From assembly GCA_947167345.1 (NCBI GenBank), contig CAMVHR010000021.1, forward strand, positions 1 to 50,645: a stretch of 50,645 nucleotides of DNA, written 5' to 3'. The stretch's first letter is position 1, and every line of letters starts with the position of its first letter. The translations under genes were made by a program, and so were the position numbers. Source of the DNA: an uncultured Treponema sp. GTDB lineage: Bacteria > Spirochaetota > Spirochaetia > Treponematales > Treponemataceae. Below are positions 33,248-41,909 of this stretch, in pieces. The notes beneath the pieces are model-generated. The model was not told the origin of the DNA. It saw only the letters and a program-made list of their open reading frames with translations, and made no database searches.

Positions 33248-34489
33248 GTGTTTGAGAATGTCCTTTTTCAGAGTGCGTCAAAGCTTCTTTCTGATGACAT
33301 TTCTAACGGTAGGCTTCCTGGCTCCTTGCTGTTTGCCGGTCCTTATGCTTCCGGAAAATTATCATGCGCGCTAGAATTTGCCAGAGTCCTTTCCTGTCTT
33401 AACAAAGGTGACTGGCAGTGTCAATGTCAGAATTGCATGCAGCACAAAGCTTTGGTAAGTCAGAATGTTCTTTTGGTAGGACCTGGAAACAGGACTCTTG
33501 AAATTCATGCTGCAAAAGATACCTTGCTTTATCAGAATGTAAATAATTCTGCCCACCTTGATTCTGCACGATATCTGTATTTAAGGGCTGTAAGAAAGCT
33601 TACCATGAGGTTTAGCCCTGTTTTATGGGAAGGCGATGACAAACTTTCAAAGTTTTCACCTGTCTTGCAGGCAATAAATGAGGAACTTGAAAAGATAAAT
33701 CCGGGAAGAGTTATTCCTGATGCTGATGAGCTTCAGAAGATTTTAGATTCTGTTGAAAAGAATTGTGAAAAGCTGGAAAATACTTACCTGTATGATTCTC
33801 TTCCTGTTCAGCAAATAAGAAACTTTTCTACATGGGCAAGGCTTTCTTCAAACAATGGAAAAAAGGTCCTTATCATTGAGAATGCTGATTGTATGGCAGA
33901 AAGTGCAAGAAATGCCTTGCTGAAAATTCTTGAAGAGCCTCCAGAAGATACAGTTTTTGTTTTAACTACGACAAACAGGGGAGCCATTCTTCCTACGATT
34001 CTTTCTCGAGTCAGAACTTATAGTTTTTTTAATCGTACAAAAGAACAGCAGCAGACTGTAATTTCTCGTTTATTTTATTATAATAATTCTACTGTAAAAA
34101 CAAATCTGCCTGACTCCATTGTAGAGTTTTTACAGAATTATCTGCCTGTAAAGCCTGATATTGTCAAGGCTCATGCAAAATCATATTTTAATGCTATTGC
34201 GGAAGGTCATGTTCCTGACATTCCTTCTATCATGGCAGATTGTAGGAATTTTTCTCCAAGAGTTCTTTTTACGTTATTTTTGCAGGGAATTGTTGCAGTT
34301 CAGTCGTACTTGTGTACAAATCCTGCCGGAGCAGAATGCTCTGTAAAAATATTGGAAAAACTGAGGGTGATTAATAATAACGTAAACGTATTTAATCAGA
34401 ATCCGGCATCTGCATTGGAGCAGCTGACTCGTGATCTTATGCAGATAAATCATCTGAATGGTGGAGTGTTCAGAAATAACGATGAATGA
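33248..34489 (+). CDS. holB: DNA polymerase III delta-prime-like clamp-loader subunit
   Basis: 413 residues starting at GTG 33248. An N-terminal AAA+ module: SLLFAGPYASGKLSCALEFARVL (P-loop, degenerate), zinc-binding cysteines WQCQCQNCMQH, KVLIIENADCMAESARNALLKILEEPPEDTVFVLTTTN and SRVRTYSF. These match the delta-prime/gamma family that loads the sliding clamp. An insert of about 75 residues between the zinc region and the Walker B-like part lengthens it relative to E. coli HolB. It overlaps the histidine kinase start by 8 bp. Confidence 0.85.
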   Translation: MFENVLFQSASKLLSDDISNGRLPGSLLFAGPYASGKLSCALEFARVLSCLNKGDWQCQCQNCMQHKALVSQNVLLVGPGNRTLEIHAAKDTLLYQNVNNSAHLDSARYLYLRAVRKLTMRFSPVLWEGDDKLSKFSPVLQAINEELEKINPGRVIPDADELQKILDSVEKNCEKLENTYLYDSLPVQQIRNFSTWARLSSNNGKKVLIIENADCMAESARNALLKILEEPPEDTVFVLTTTNRGAILPTILSRVRTYSFFNRTKEQQQTVISRLFYYNNSTVKTNLPDSIVEFLQNYLPVKPDIVKAHAKSYFNAIAEGHVPDIPSIMADCRNFSPRVLFTLFLQGIVAVQSYLCTNPAGAECSVKILEKLRVINNNVNVFNQNPASALEQLTRDLMQINHLNGGVFRNNDE

Positions 34490-35753
34490 TTTTGTAAAAA
34501 AAGTTTCCAGCAAGATTTCTAAACTTTCAACAGAGCAGCTTGAACGCTTTATAGAAGACATGACAACTCAGAATGATCTTGCTAACTCTATAATGGACAG
34601 TTTGCAGATAGGGCTGCTTTTGGTGTCTCCCCAATGGAATTTGTTTAAAGCAAACAAGGCTGTTGATCATCTTTTGCCTCTCAAAAAGCGCTCTTCTGAG
34701 ATTGAGCCTGATAAATATGCTATTTGGGATATAGTTGATGAAGATTCCCTGAAGTCTTTTTTTAAGGAATGTTCTGAGTCCAAGAAATTCAATGCCGCCG
34801 AAGAATTTTCAATCGTGCAGGATGATAAAGTCAGGTTTATTTCTGTTGAAATAATGCCTTTTGTCATGCATCAGGAAATCAATGGCTCTCTCATTACTAT
34901 TAATGATGTTACGGAAAAGAGGCAGCAGGAAATCCTTCTTCACAGAATGGAAAGTCTTGCAAGTCTTACGAATCTTGCAGCTTCTGTTGCTCACGAAATA
35001 AAAAATCCTCTTGGTGCAATAAGCATTCACATACAGCTTTTACAGAAGTCAATAAAAAAAGCCCGCGAACGTGACGGCATGATTCCAGATGAAAAATTCA
35101 TGGAAAATTATCTGGATGTCATAAACGAAGAAATTGAGAACCTTAATAAGATTGTTGTTGATTTTTTATTTGCAGTGCGTCCTGTAAAAGCTTCTTTGGT
35201 TCTTTCTGATCCTGATGTCCTTATAAAGAAATTCGCTTCATTCTTTGAAGCAGAATTTAAACAAAAGCACATTCAAATTGACTTGAATTTGTGTGATAGT
35301 TCAACGCGTCTTCTTATTGATGAAAAACTGTTCCGGGAAGTAATTGTAAACCTTGCACAGAATGCACTTGCTGCTATTGAAGAGCGTTTTCCGCCGGATG
35401 CATCTTGCAAAGCTGTAAGCGGTTGCGTAGAATTCATGCAGGGAAGGCTTTCGATAGAATCTTTTATAAAAGAAGACAAGTATGTTCTTTCTATTTCTGA
35501 TAATGGAATGGGGATGGATGAAAATACCGTTTCAAAGATTTTTGAGCCATATTACACAACTAAGGCAACAGGAACGGGACTGGGACTTACTATGGTCTAT
35601 AAGATTATAAAGGAGTTTCGAGGCGACATTGATGTAAAATCTGTGCTTGGTCACGGTACGGTGTTTACAATTTCAATTCCTTTGCCTCGGAAGGGAACTA
35701 TTCTTCTTGAAAATAAGGCTAGTGATAATGAAGTTTACAATTCTGATAATTGA
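34482..35753 (+). CDS. atoS: AtoS-like sensor histidine kinase
   Basis: 423 residues, no membrane helix, so a soluble kinase. A PAS-like domain about 35-145 (LQIGLLLVSPQWNLFKANKAVDHLL), H-box SVAHEIKNPLGAISIHIQLL with His171 as the phosphorylated residue, then the HATPase domain: N-box EVIVNLAQNALAAIEE, G1 ISDNGMGMDENTV, F-box IFEPYYTTK and G2 GTGLGLTMVYKII. It overlaps atoC by 26 bp. It should phosphorylate the adjacent sigma-54 activator; the signal is unknown. Confidence 0.9.
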   Translation: MNDFVKKVSSKISKLSTEQLERFIEDMTTQNDLANSIMDSLQIGLLLVSPQWNLFKANKAVDHLLPLKKRSSEIEPDKYAIWDIVDEDSLKSFFKECSESKKFNAAEEFSIVQDDKVRFISVEIMPFVMHQEINGSLITINDVTEKRQQEILLHRMESLASLTNLAASVAHEIKNPLGAISIHIQLLQKSIKKARERDGMIPDEKFMENYLDVINEEIENLNKIVVDFLFAVRPVKASLVLSDPDVLIKKFASFFEAEFKQKHIQIDLNLCDSSTRLLIDEKLFREVIVNLAQNALAAIEERFPPDASCKAVSGCVEFMQGRLSIESFIKEDKYVLSISDNGMGMDENTVSKIFEPYYTTKATGTGLGLTMVYKIIKEFRGDIDVKSVLGHGTVFTISIPLPRKGTILLENKASDNEVYNSDN

Positions 35754-37104
35754 TGATGAAAAAAATATTAGGGAAGGTCTTGCCGCCAACTTTGAAATGG
35801 AAGGATATAATGTAAAGACTTCTTCAAACGGTGCGGATGGACTTAAACTTATTGCAAAGGGCGACATAGATCTTGTAATTACTGATTTGCGTATGCCTGG
35901 AATAAGTGGGGAAGAAGTCCTTGCAAAAGTTACTGCAGAGACTCCTGGAGTACCTGTCATAATTCTTACAGGGCACGGAAGCATTGACAGTGCTGTAGAT
36001 GCCATGCGTCATGGTGCCTATGATTTTTTAACCAAGCCTCTTAATCTTGATCAGCTTGGCATGATTGTTCAAAGGGCTCTGTCTTCAAGGGAGATGAGTC
36101 TTCAGCACCAGCAGCTGAAGCATGAACTGGAAGGTTCTAACGCCTTAAAGACTATGATAGGGAAATCTCCTGCCATGCAAAAGGTTCAGGAGACTCTTAA
36201 AAAAGTTTCTGACAGTAAGGCAAGCATTTTGATTACAGGAGAAAGCGGTGTTGGTAAGGAAGTTGTAGCAGATGCCATTCATAATTTGTCTTCCAGAAAA
36301 AATAACAGTTTTATAAAGGTTCATTGTGCGGCTTTGAGCGAAACTTTGCTTGAAAGTGAATTATTCGGTCATGAAAAAGGTGCTTTTACTGGTGCTGAAA
36401 AACTTCAGAAGGGACGTTTTGAACTGGCGCATGGAGGAACAATTTTTCTTGATGAAATTGGTGAAATAAATCAGAATGTTCAGATAAAGATTTTGCGAGT
36501 CCTTCAGGAAAAAAAGTTCGAGAGGGTTGGGGGAGAGCAGACCATTGAAGTTGATGTAAGAATTGTTGCTGCTACAAATAAGAATCTGGAAGAAGAAGTA
36601 AAAGCCGGACGTTTTAGGGAAGATTTGTACTATCGCCTGAATGTAATTCATATTACAGTCCCCCCACTGCGAGAGCGAAAAGATGATATTCCCCTTCTTA
36701 TGTCTGCATTTTTAAAAGAATTTAATGAAGAGAATGGAAAAAATATTACTGGTGTTGATGGTCGTGCAAAGGCTGCTATGTTTAAATACGACTGGCCTGG
36801 AAACATACGAGAGTTGCGTAACTGCATGGAAAGTGCTGTCGTCATGTGCTCTGGTAACGAAATTACATTAACAGATTTGCCGCCTGCAATCAGTCAGGGA
36901 ACATCGTCAGATTCAATTTCCATTCCATTGGGCATACCTCTGGCAGAAGCGGAAAAAGCAATCATTCAGGCTAATCTTGCTGCCAACAGGAATAATAAAA
37001 GCAAGACAGCTGATGTTTTGCAGATTGGTAGAAGGACTTTGATGCGAAAATTATCAGAATTGACTTTAGAAGAGGAAGCTGATTCATCTGATGAATATGT
37101 ATGA
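35728..37104 (+). CDS. atoC: AtoC-like sigma-54-dependent response regulator
   Basis: 458 residues. Receiver domain 1-120 with acidic pair Asp9-Asp10, phospho-acceptor Asp53 (LVITDLRMPG) and Lys in FLTKPLN. Central AAA+ sigma-54 activator with Walker A GESGVGKEVVADAIH, the GAFTGAE loop that contacts sigma-54, GGTIFLDEIGEI and RFREDLYYRLNV. C-terminal Fis-type helix-turn-helix (AIIQANLAANRNNKSKTADVLQIGRRTLMRKLSEL). The intact GAFTGA loop means it can drive sigma-54 promoters. ATG 35728 was chosen from the receiver start; it lies inside atoS. It overlaps the J-domain gene. Confidence 0.93.
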   Translation: MKFTILIIDDEKNIREGLAANFEMEGYNVKTSSNGADGLKLIAKGDIDLVITDLRMPGISGEEVLAKVTAETPGVPVIILTGHGSIDSAVDAMRHGAYDFLTKPLNLDQLGMIVQRALSSREMSLQHQQLKHELEGSNALKTMIGKSPAMQKVQETLKKVSDSKASILITGESGVGKEVVADAIHNLSSRKNNSFIKVHCAALSETLLESELFGHEKGAFTGAEKLQKGRFELAHGGTIFLDEIGEINQNVQIKILRVLQEKKFERVGGEQTIEVDVRIVAATNKNLEEEVKAGRFREDLYYRLNVIHITVPPLRERKDDIPLLMSAFLKEFNEENGKNITGVDGRAKAAMFKYDWPGNIRELRNCMESAVVMCSGNEITLTDLPPAISQGTSSDSISIPLGIPLAEAEKAIIQANLAANRNNKSKTADVLQIGRRTLMRKLSELTLEEEADSSDEYV

Positions 37105-37459
37105 TAAATTAGGAAGCTTGCTTAATGAAACTCTTGAAGCAGGTGCTGTAAAATTTGTTCGTGTTGAGTCTCCTTGTAAAGAAAGTGCTTCTGCTGAAGA
37201 AAAAAATGCTCCTGAGAAAGAAAAAACAAAAGAATATGTCTATAAAAAACTGACTCCCGAATTAGAGCATGCATATAAAGTTTTGAATGTTCCTCTGACA
37301 GCTACAAAAGATGACATAAAGAGGGCTTATAAAGAAAGGCTTTTATATTATCATCCAGATAAGCATACTGGAAATGCCGTAATTGAAAAAGTTGCTAACA
37401 AAAAAACAAGTGAGATAATACAGGCCTATAATTTGCTTGATGATTTTTTACAGCAATAA
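37097..37459 (+). CDS. Small J-domain (DnaJ-like) protein
   Basis: About 120 residues. After a charged linker, the C-terminal 70 residues form a J domain: ELEHAYKVLNVPLTATKDDIKRAYKERLLYYHPDKHTG, with the HPD tripeptide that stimulates Hsp70 ATPase. There is no Gly/Phe or zinc region, so it is a class C type. The start overlaps the atoC stop (ATGTATGA); the ATG at 37091 is also possible. It is last in the ank-murG-cvpA-holB-atoSC run. Confidence 0.8.
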   Translation: MYDKLGSLLNETLEAGAVKFVRVESPCKESASAEEKNAPEKEKTKEYVYKKLTPELEHAYKVLNVPLTATKDDIKRAYKERLLYYHPDKHTGNAVIEKVANKKTSEIIQAYNLLDDFLQQ

Positions 37460-37466
37460 GTCATAA

Positions 37467-37545
37467 AAAAAGCACGGTTTCATAAAAGTCTTGTCCCACC
37501 TTTAAGAAGAAAACTTCCAGTGAACTTCTATGAAATTCGTGCTCC
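37467..37545 (-). terminator. Possible long-loop terminator between the J-domain gene and glgC
   Basis: AGCACGGTTTCATA at the left pairs imperfectly with TATGAAATTCGTGCT at the right, with a loop of about 50 bases. Read on the minus strand (end of glgC) the stem is followed by TTTTTTT. It may serve both converging genes; the long loop makes it uncertain. Confidence 0.4.
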
Positions 37546-37600
37546 CGAATATGCTAAAAGGGCATATAGAAATTTTATTCCATGCCCTGTGCAATCAATT

Positions 37601-38896
37601 TTAGATAACTGTTCCTGCAGGAATTACAGCAGATTTTCTTATGACAATAATACCGTCTGCACTATAGAACAGACCGTGATCACCGTCCTCATATCTCTTT
37701 CCGCTTACGTTAATGCAACAGTTGTCTCCGATTTTTGCATTTTTATCGATAATTGCTTTATTAATCTTACAGTTCTTACCAATGCCAATGCGAGGAATGC
37801 CTTTCTTTTCATCAGCTTTCTTTGCCTCTTCATTTTCATAGAAGTCGGCACCCATCATTATGACTCCATCAAGATCACATCCCTCATTGATAATCGAACG
37901 TACACCGATAACGGAATGCTGCAGTCTTGACTTTGTAATGACGCATCCTTCGCTTGCAAGTGTTGATGTCATGTCTGCATCGTTAATCTTGCTTGGAGGA
38001 AGGTTGCGCATGTGTGTATATATAGGCTTGTCCTCATCATAAAAATTGAACGGTGGCTGAGGAGTTGTAAGGCTTAAAGTTGCATCATAGAATGAGCGAA
38101 TTGTACCGATGTCTTCCCAGTAACCGTTAAAAATATAGCTGTTGACTTTCTTTGTCTTTATTGCAGAAGGAATGATTTCTTTTCCGAAGTCATTTGAATC
38201 ATTGTTCAGCATTTCTTCCATTGTATCTGCATTAAAAATATAGATACCCATAGAAGCAAGATATTCAAGATCAGCAGGCAAGTCGCCTCGGGCATTGTCA
38301 GGAATTTTCCAGGCATCGATATTCAAGTCTTTTGCAGGTTTTTCCATGAACTCTGTAATCTTGTTTTCAGGGCTTACTTTCATAATGCCAAAGCCTGATG
38401 CATCTGAACGGTTTACGGCCTTTGCCGCAATCGTAATGTCTGCACCTGATGCAATATGCTCATCCATGAATTTCTTCAAGTCCATTCGGTACAACTGGTC
38501 ACCTGAAAGAATTATGTAATGTGTTGGATTCTGTGCCCTAAAGTGTGCAATATTTTTACGGACTGCATCTGCGGTTCCTTCATACCATCCTGAATGTTCC
38601 AGCGTCTGTTCTGCAGCAAGAATTTCAACAAAACCACGACTGAAACGGTCAAAATTATATGAATTAATAATGTGAAGATGTAATGAAGCAGAGTTGAACT
38701 GCGTCAAAAGATAGATTTTTCTATATCCGCTGTTAATACAGTTGGATACTGGAATATCTACAATTCTATACTTTCCGCCGAATGGTACGGCAGGCTTAGA
38801 TCTTTCCTTTGTAAGAGGGTAAAGTCTTGTTCCTTTACCACCACCAAGAATAATGGCTAGAACTCTAGGTTCTTCCTGATTTTGATTTTTTGCCAT
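37601..38896 (-). CDS. glgC: Glucose-1-phosphate adenylyltransferase GlgC
   Basis: 431 residues. It makes ADP-glucose from glucose-1-phosphate and ATP, the committed step of bacterial glycogen synthesis. ILGGGKGTRLYPLTKERSKPAVPFGGKYRIVDIPVSNCINSG (nucleotide-binding start), WYEGTADAVRKN, ILSGDQLYRMD, FMEKP, YLASMGIYIF and YWEDIGTI are present, then a left-handed beta-helix C-terminus (IGVRSIINEGCDLDGVIMMGADFYE). It is monocistronic and divergent from the flgF-flgG operon. Confidence 0.94.
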   Translation of the reverse strand: MAKNQNQEEPRVLAIILGGGKGTRLYPLTKERSKPAVPFGGKYRIVDIPVSNCINSGYRKIYLLTQFNSASLHLHIINSYNFDRFSRGFVEILAAEQTLEHSGWYEGTADAVRKNIAHFRAQNPTHYIILSGDQLYRMDLKKFMDEHIASGADITIAAKAVNRSDASGFGIMKVSPENKITEFMEKPAKDLNIDAWKIPDNARGDLPADLEYLASMGIYIFNADTMEEMLNNDSNDFGKEIIPSAIKTKKVNSYIFNGYWEDIGTIRSFYDATLSLTTPQPPFNFYDEDKPIYTHMRNLPPSKINDADMTSTLASEGCVITKSRLQHSVIGVRSIINEGCDLDGVIMMGADFYENEEAKKADEKKGIPRIGIGKNCKINKAIIDKNAKIGDNCCINVSGKRYEDGDHGLFYSADGIIVIRKSAVIPAGTVI

Positions 38897-39001
38897 GGGT
38901 ATTATTTTTAACCTCCCTTTTATCTTATATTAAAAATTATAAGACTGAATTTTGTATTTTGCAATAAAAAAATGAAAATTCTTTATTTATATACACTGTA
39001 T

Positions 39002-39009
39002 GCCGATAA
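39002..39009 (+). promoter_or_regulatory. Exact sigma-28 -10 (GCCGATAA) before flgF-flgG
   Basis: GCCGATAA is identical to the flagellar sigma-28 -10 consensus and lies 40 bp upstream of the flgF ATG. The matching -35 is weak (TTTATT-like rather than TAAA at N15). Confidence 0.4.
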
Positions 39010-39049
39010 CTAAATAAGAAATCTGGTTAACAACGATAAGGGGTGCAGA

Positions 39050-39850
39050 ATGATTAGAGGCTGGTACATTGGTGCAAGTGGTATGAATGCACAGCAGGAT
39101 AAGCTTGATGCAATTTCAAATAACTTGGCAAATGTTGATACAACAGGATTTAAAAAAGAAATTCCCGTTAATAAGGAATTCAGTGAACTTCTGTTGCGCA
39201 GGACAAAGGCTGATGGTGTATACAAGCATCCTTTCGGCTCATCTGATGCTGCACCTATTATAGGAAAGCTTGGACTTGGTGTGGAAACAAATGAGTTGTA
39301 TACTGACTTTAGTCAGGGTTCGTTTAAGTCTACTGATACAAATACAGATTTTGCTCTGAGTGGAAAAGGTTTTTTTGTTGTCCAGACTCCTTCCGGAGAG
39401 CGTTTTACCCGTAACGGTAATTTCCACTTAGGAAAGGAAGGAATCCTCCTTACAAAAGAAGGTTATCCTGTACTTGGAGAAAATGGTCCTATTCATGTAT
39501 CAAACGATAAATTCATCATGAATCGTGACGGCATGATTTATACAAGAGAAGATAATGTTGTTGTTGACCGCCTTAAGATAGTACGTTTTGACAATGAGCG
39601 CTATTTGAAAAAGCAGGGTTCATCTTTGTGGAATACTAATGACATTGCAGGAAATTATCATGTTGCAGAAGGTTCTGAGCGTCCTCAGGTCTTGCAGGGA
39701 TATACTGAAACAAGCAATGTGAATGTTGTAAATGAAATGGTTCAGATGATTGAAGTGAACCGTGCCTATGAAGCAAACCAGAAGTCTATACAGACAGAAG
39801 ACAATATGCTTGATACTTTGTGGTCTAAGACCGTAAATGTACAGCGGTAA
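39050..39850 (+). CDS. flgF: Flagellar basal-body rod protein, FlgF/FlgG type (proximal member)
   Basis: 266 residues. N-terminal rod signature GASGMNAQQDKLDAISNNLANVDTTGFKKE, central TDTNTDFALSGKGFFVVQTPSGERFTRNGNFH, and C-terminal helix VNVVNEMVQMIEVNRAYEANQKSIQTEDNMLDTLWSK. In spirochaetes two FlgG-like genes lie in tandem; the first corresponds to FlgF (FlhO in Borrelia). It builds the rod that crosses the peptidoglycan. AAGGGG lies before the ATG. The 35-bp gap to the next gene indicates an operon. Confidence 0.88.
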   Translation: MIRGWYIGASGMNAQQDKLDAISNNLANVDTTGFKKEIPVNKEFSELLLRRTKADGVYKHPFGSSDAAPIIGKLGLGVETNELYTDFSQGSFKSTDTNTDFALSGKGFFVVQTPSGERFTRNGNFHLGKEGILLTKEGYPVLGENGPIHVSNDKFIMNRDGMIYTREDNVVVDRLKIVRFDNERYLKKQGSSLWNTNDIAGNYHVAEGSERPQVLQGYTETSNVNVVNEMVQMIEVNRAYEANQKSIQTEDNMLDTLWSKTVNVQR

Positions 39851-39885
39851 TCTAAAAACAGAAAAAACATAAAAGGAGTTTTAAT

Positions 39886-40680
39886 ATGGTAAGAAGTCTT
39901 TGGAATGCAGCAACAGGAATGAACGGTCAGCAGACCAATATTGATACAATTTCTAATAACCTTTCAAATGTAAATACAACTGGATTTAAACAGCACCGTG
40001 CAGAATTTGAAGATCTTTTATATCAGAATGTAAAGAAAGCAGGTACTCCAGCAACAGAAGATACTGTTACGCCTGTAGGACTTCAGGAAGGCTCTGGTGT
40101 AAAAGTTGCTGCAACACAGAGAATCATGACTCAGGGATCTTTGCAGGCAACTGGTGTTGATACTGATGTTGCTATTGTTGGTGACGGTTTTTTCCGCGTA
40201 GAACAGTATGACGGAAGCTGGGCTTATACACGAGACGGTTCTTTCAAGGTTGACTCTACTGGACAGCTTGTAAATGCAAATGGTCTTCGCGTAATTCCAG
40301 AGATTATTCTTCCAGAAGGATTCCAGCTTGAGACACTTGCAATCAGTGATGACGGACGTGTTCATGTGCGTGTAAATGGTGAGCTTGAACCGGTGGAAGT
40401 AGGTCAGCTTGAGCTTTACCGCTTTCCAAATGCCGTAGGCCTTGAAAACGCAGGCGACAACTTGTATAAGGTAACAAATGCATCTGGCGAGCCTATCGCA
40501 AGTCGTCCTGGATTTGAGGGAATGGGAATTACAAAGCACAAGTTCCTTGAAATGAGCAATGTTTCTGTTGTCAATGAAATGGTTCAGATGATTGTTGCTC
40601 AGAGAGCTTATGAATTTAATTCAAAGGCTATCCAGACAAGTGATACTATGCTTCAGACAGCTGTAAGCTTAAAACGCTAG
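39886..40680 (+). CDS. flgG: Flagellar distal rod protein FlgG
   Basis: 264 residues. [41 protein letters not shown] and GVKVAATQRIMTQGSLQATGVDTDVAIVGDGFF match FlgG closely; it ends VVNEMVQMIVAQRAYEFNSKAIQTSDTMLQTAVSLKR. It forms the distal rod below the hook. AAAGGAG lies before the ATG. It is the middle gene of flgF-flgG-flgJ-like. Confidence 0.94.
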   Translation: MVRSLWNAATGMNGQQTNIDTISNNLSNVNTTGFKQHRAEFEDLLYQNVKKAGTPATEDTVTPVGLQEGSGVKVAATQRIMTQGSLQATGVDTDVAIVGDGFFRVEQYDGSWAYTRDGSFKVDSTGQLVNANGLRVIPEIILPEGFQLETLAISDDGRVHVRVNGELEPVEVGQLELYRFPNAVGLENAGDNLYKVTNASGEPIASRPGFEGMGITKHKFLEMSNVSVVNEMVQMIVAQRAYEFNSKAIQTSDTMLQTAVSLKR

Positions 40681-40706
40681 ATAGAATAAGGTAGGAAGAT
40701 ATATAG

Positions 40707-41264
40707 ATGGACATTCAGAATATTAACGGTTTTTCAGGAACTAACTACTTGACAGATTCAAAGTCTTCTGTAAATGCTGCTAAATCAAATGCAGAGCAGA
40801 ATAAATTCCTTGATCTTGTCAATTCAATGCGAAACAATTCTGTAAAAAAATCTTCTGATAAGAATGTTCCGTCTGTCGCATCCAGCCAGATTTCTACAAA
40901 TCATCGCCTTAATGGCGATTATACAAAAGGTTTTGCAGGCACATACACCAATGAAAAGGATAAGACTGCAAAGCCTGTAGGAATTGCTTCTTCATATAAG
41001 TCTACAAAAGGCAAGCAGCCTGTAATCGACAAGACTTCTGAACTTTATGAACAGTCAATGGAGCTTGAAAATTATCTTGTCAAGATGATGCTTTCTTCTG
41101 CACGTAAGACAGTTCAGAAGACTTCTCTGTTCGGAAAGGAAAATGACTATGCCCGTGAGATGTATGAAGACATGATGTATGACAATTACGCAGAATCCCT
41201 TACAAAAAATGCTAATTTCGGTCTTGCGGATCAAATCTATATAGAACTTTCTGGACAAAGATAG
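40707..41264 (+). CDS. FlgJ-like rod-binding protein (no muramidase domain)
   Basis: 185 residues. The N-terminal 110 are low-complexity and polar. The last 75 carry the Rod-binding domain: LYEQSMELENYLVKMMLSSARKTVQK and NDYAREMYEDMMYDNYAESLTKNANFGLADQIYIEL. This domain caps the growing rod. The peptidoglycan hydrolase half of enterobacterial FlgJ is absent, as usual in spirochaetes. The ribosome site is GGAAG, weak. It ends at a strong bidirectional terminator. Confidence 0.85.
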   Translation: MDIQNINGFSGTNYLTDSKSSVNAAKSNAEQNKFLDLVNSMRNNSVKKSSDKNVPSVASSQISTNHRLNGDYTKGFAGTYTNEKDKTAKPVGIASSYKSTKGKQPVIDKTSELYEQSMELENYLVKMMLSSARKTVQKTSLFGKENDYAREMYEDMMYDNYAESLTKNANFGLADQIYIELSGQR

Positions 41265-41283
41265 TTGTCCTGATTAGCTATAT

Positions 41284-41330
41284 AAAAAGCCCGAATGGTT
41301 TGAAAGTTTTCAATACCATCCGGGCTTTTC
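41284..41330. terminator. Bidirectional terminator between flgJ-like and leuD
   Basis: AAAAGCCCGAATGGT pairs with ACCATCCGGGCTTTT across a 15-base loop, with T-runs on both strands. Confidence 0.9.
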
Positions 41331-41348
41331 TATTTTTGATTTATTTCA

Positions 41349-41882
41349 TTAATATTTCTTGTCGGCGTAACCAATCCATCCTTCGTTTTCGATGAGGGCT
41401 TTTTCAAAACCTTCAAGCTTAAAAGGATAGCTTGTTGAAAGAGAGCCGGCAATGAGCTTTACTTTCCATGTACCGTCTTCTTTCTGTTCAATCTTACAAG
41501 TTGTATCCTTTGATGCAAAAGAACGGAACATGTCGTCAATATCTTTCTTTGGCATGTCAAGTGCAAGAAGTCCGCAGTTGTACATGTTCTGCCTGAAAAT
41601 TCTAGCAAAGTTTACGGCAATAACGCAGTAAATACCATTAACTTCCAGTGCCCATGGTGCATGTTCACGACTCGAACCGCAACCGAAATTTTCTCTTGTA
41701 ATTATTACCTTCTTGCCTGAAATGTCAGTCTTCGGATTAAAGCCGTCAAGCTTTAAATCTTCAAGAAGGTAAGGTTTCAGAGCCTGTTTAGTATTCTCTG
41801 TCAAATACTTTGCAGGTATAATTTCATCAGTGTTGATGTCTGAACGGTCAAGAAAAAGAACTTCTCCACCAAACTTCTTCAT
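41349..41882 (-). CDS. leuD: 3-isopropylmalate dehydratase small subunit LeuD
   Basis: 177 residues. LFLDRSDINTDEIIPAKYL, ITRENFGCGSSREHAPWAL (the swivel-domain substrate loop) and VNFARIFRQNMYNCGLLAL mark the small subunit of the aconitase-type isomerase. With LeuC it converts 2- to 3-isopropylmalate in leucine synthesis. AGGAAAAA precedes the ATG. It lies 27 bp after leuC on the same strand. leuA and leuB are not in the window. Confidence 0.9.
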   Translation of the reverse strand: MKKFGGEVLFLDRSDINTDEIIPAKYLTENTKQALKPYLLEDLKLDGFNPKTDISGKKVIITRENFGCGSSREHAPWALEVNGIYCVIAVNFARIFRQNMYNCGLLALDMPKKDIDDMFRSFASKDTTCKIEQKEDGTWKVKLIAGSLSTSYPFKLEGFEKALIENEGWIGYADKKY

Positions 41883-41909
41883 GTTTTTCCTCTTTAGTAA
41901 AGTTTTTAC

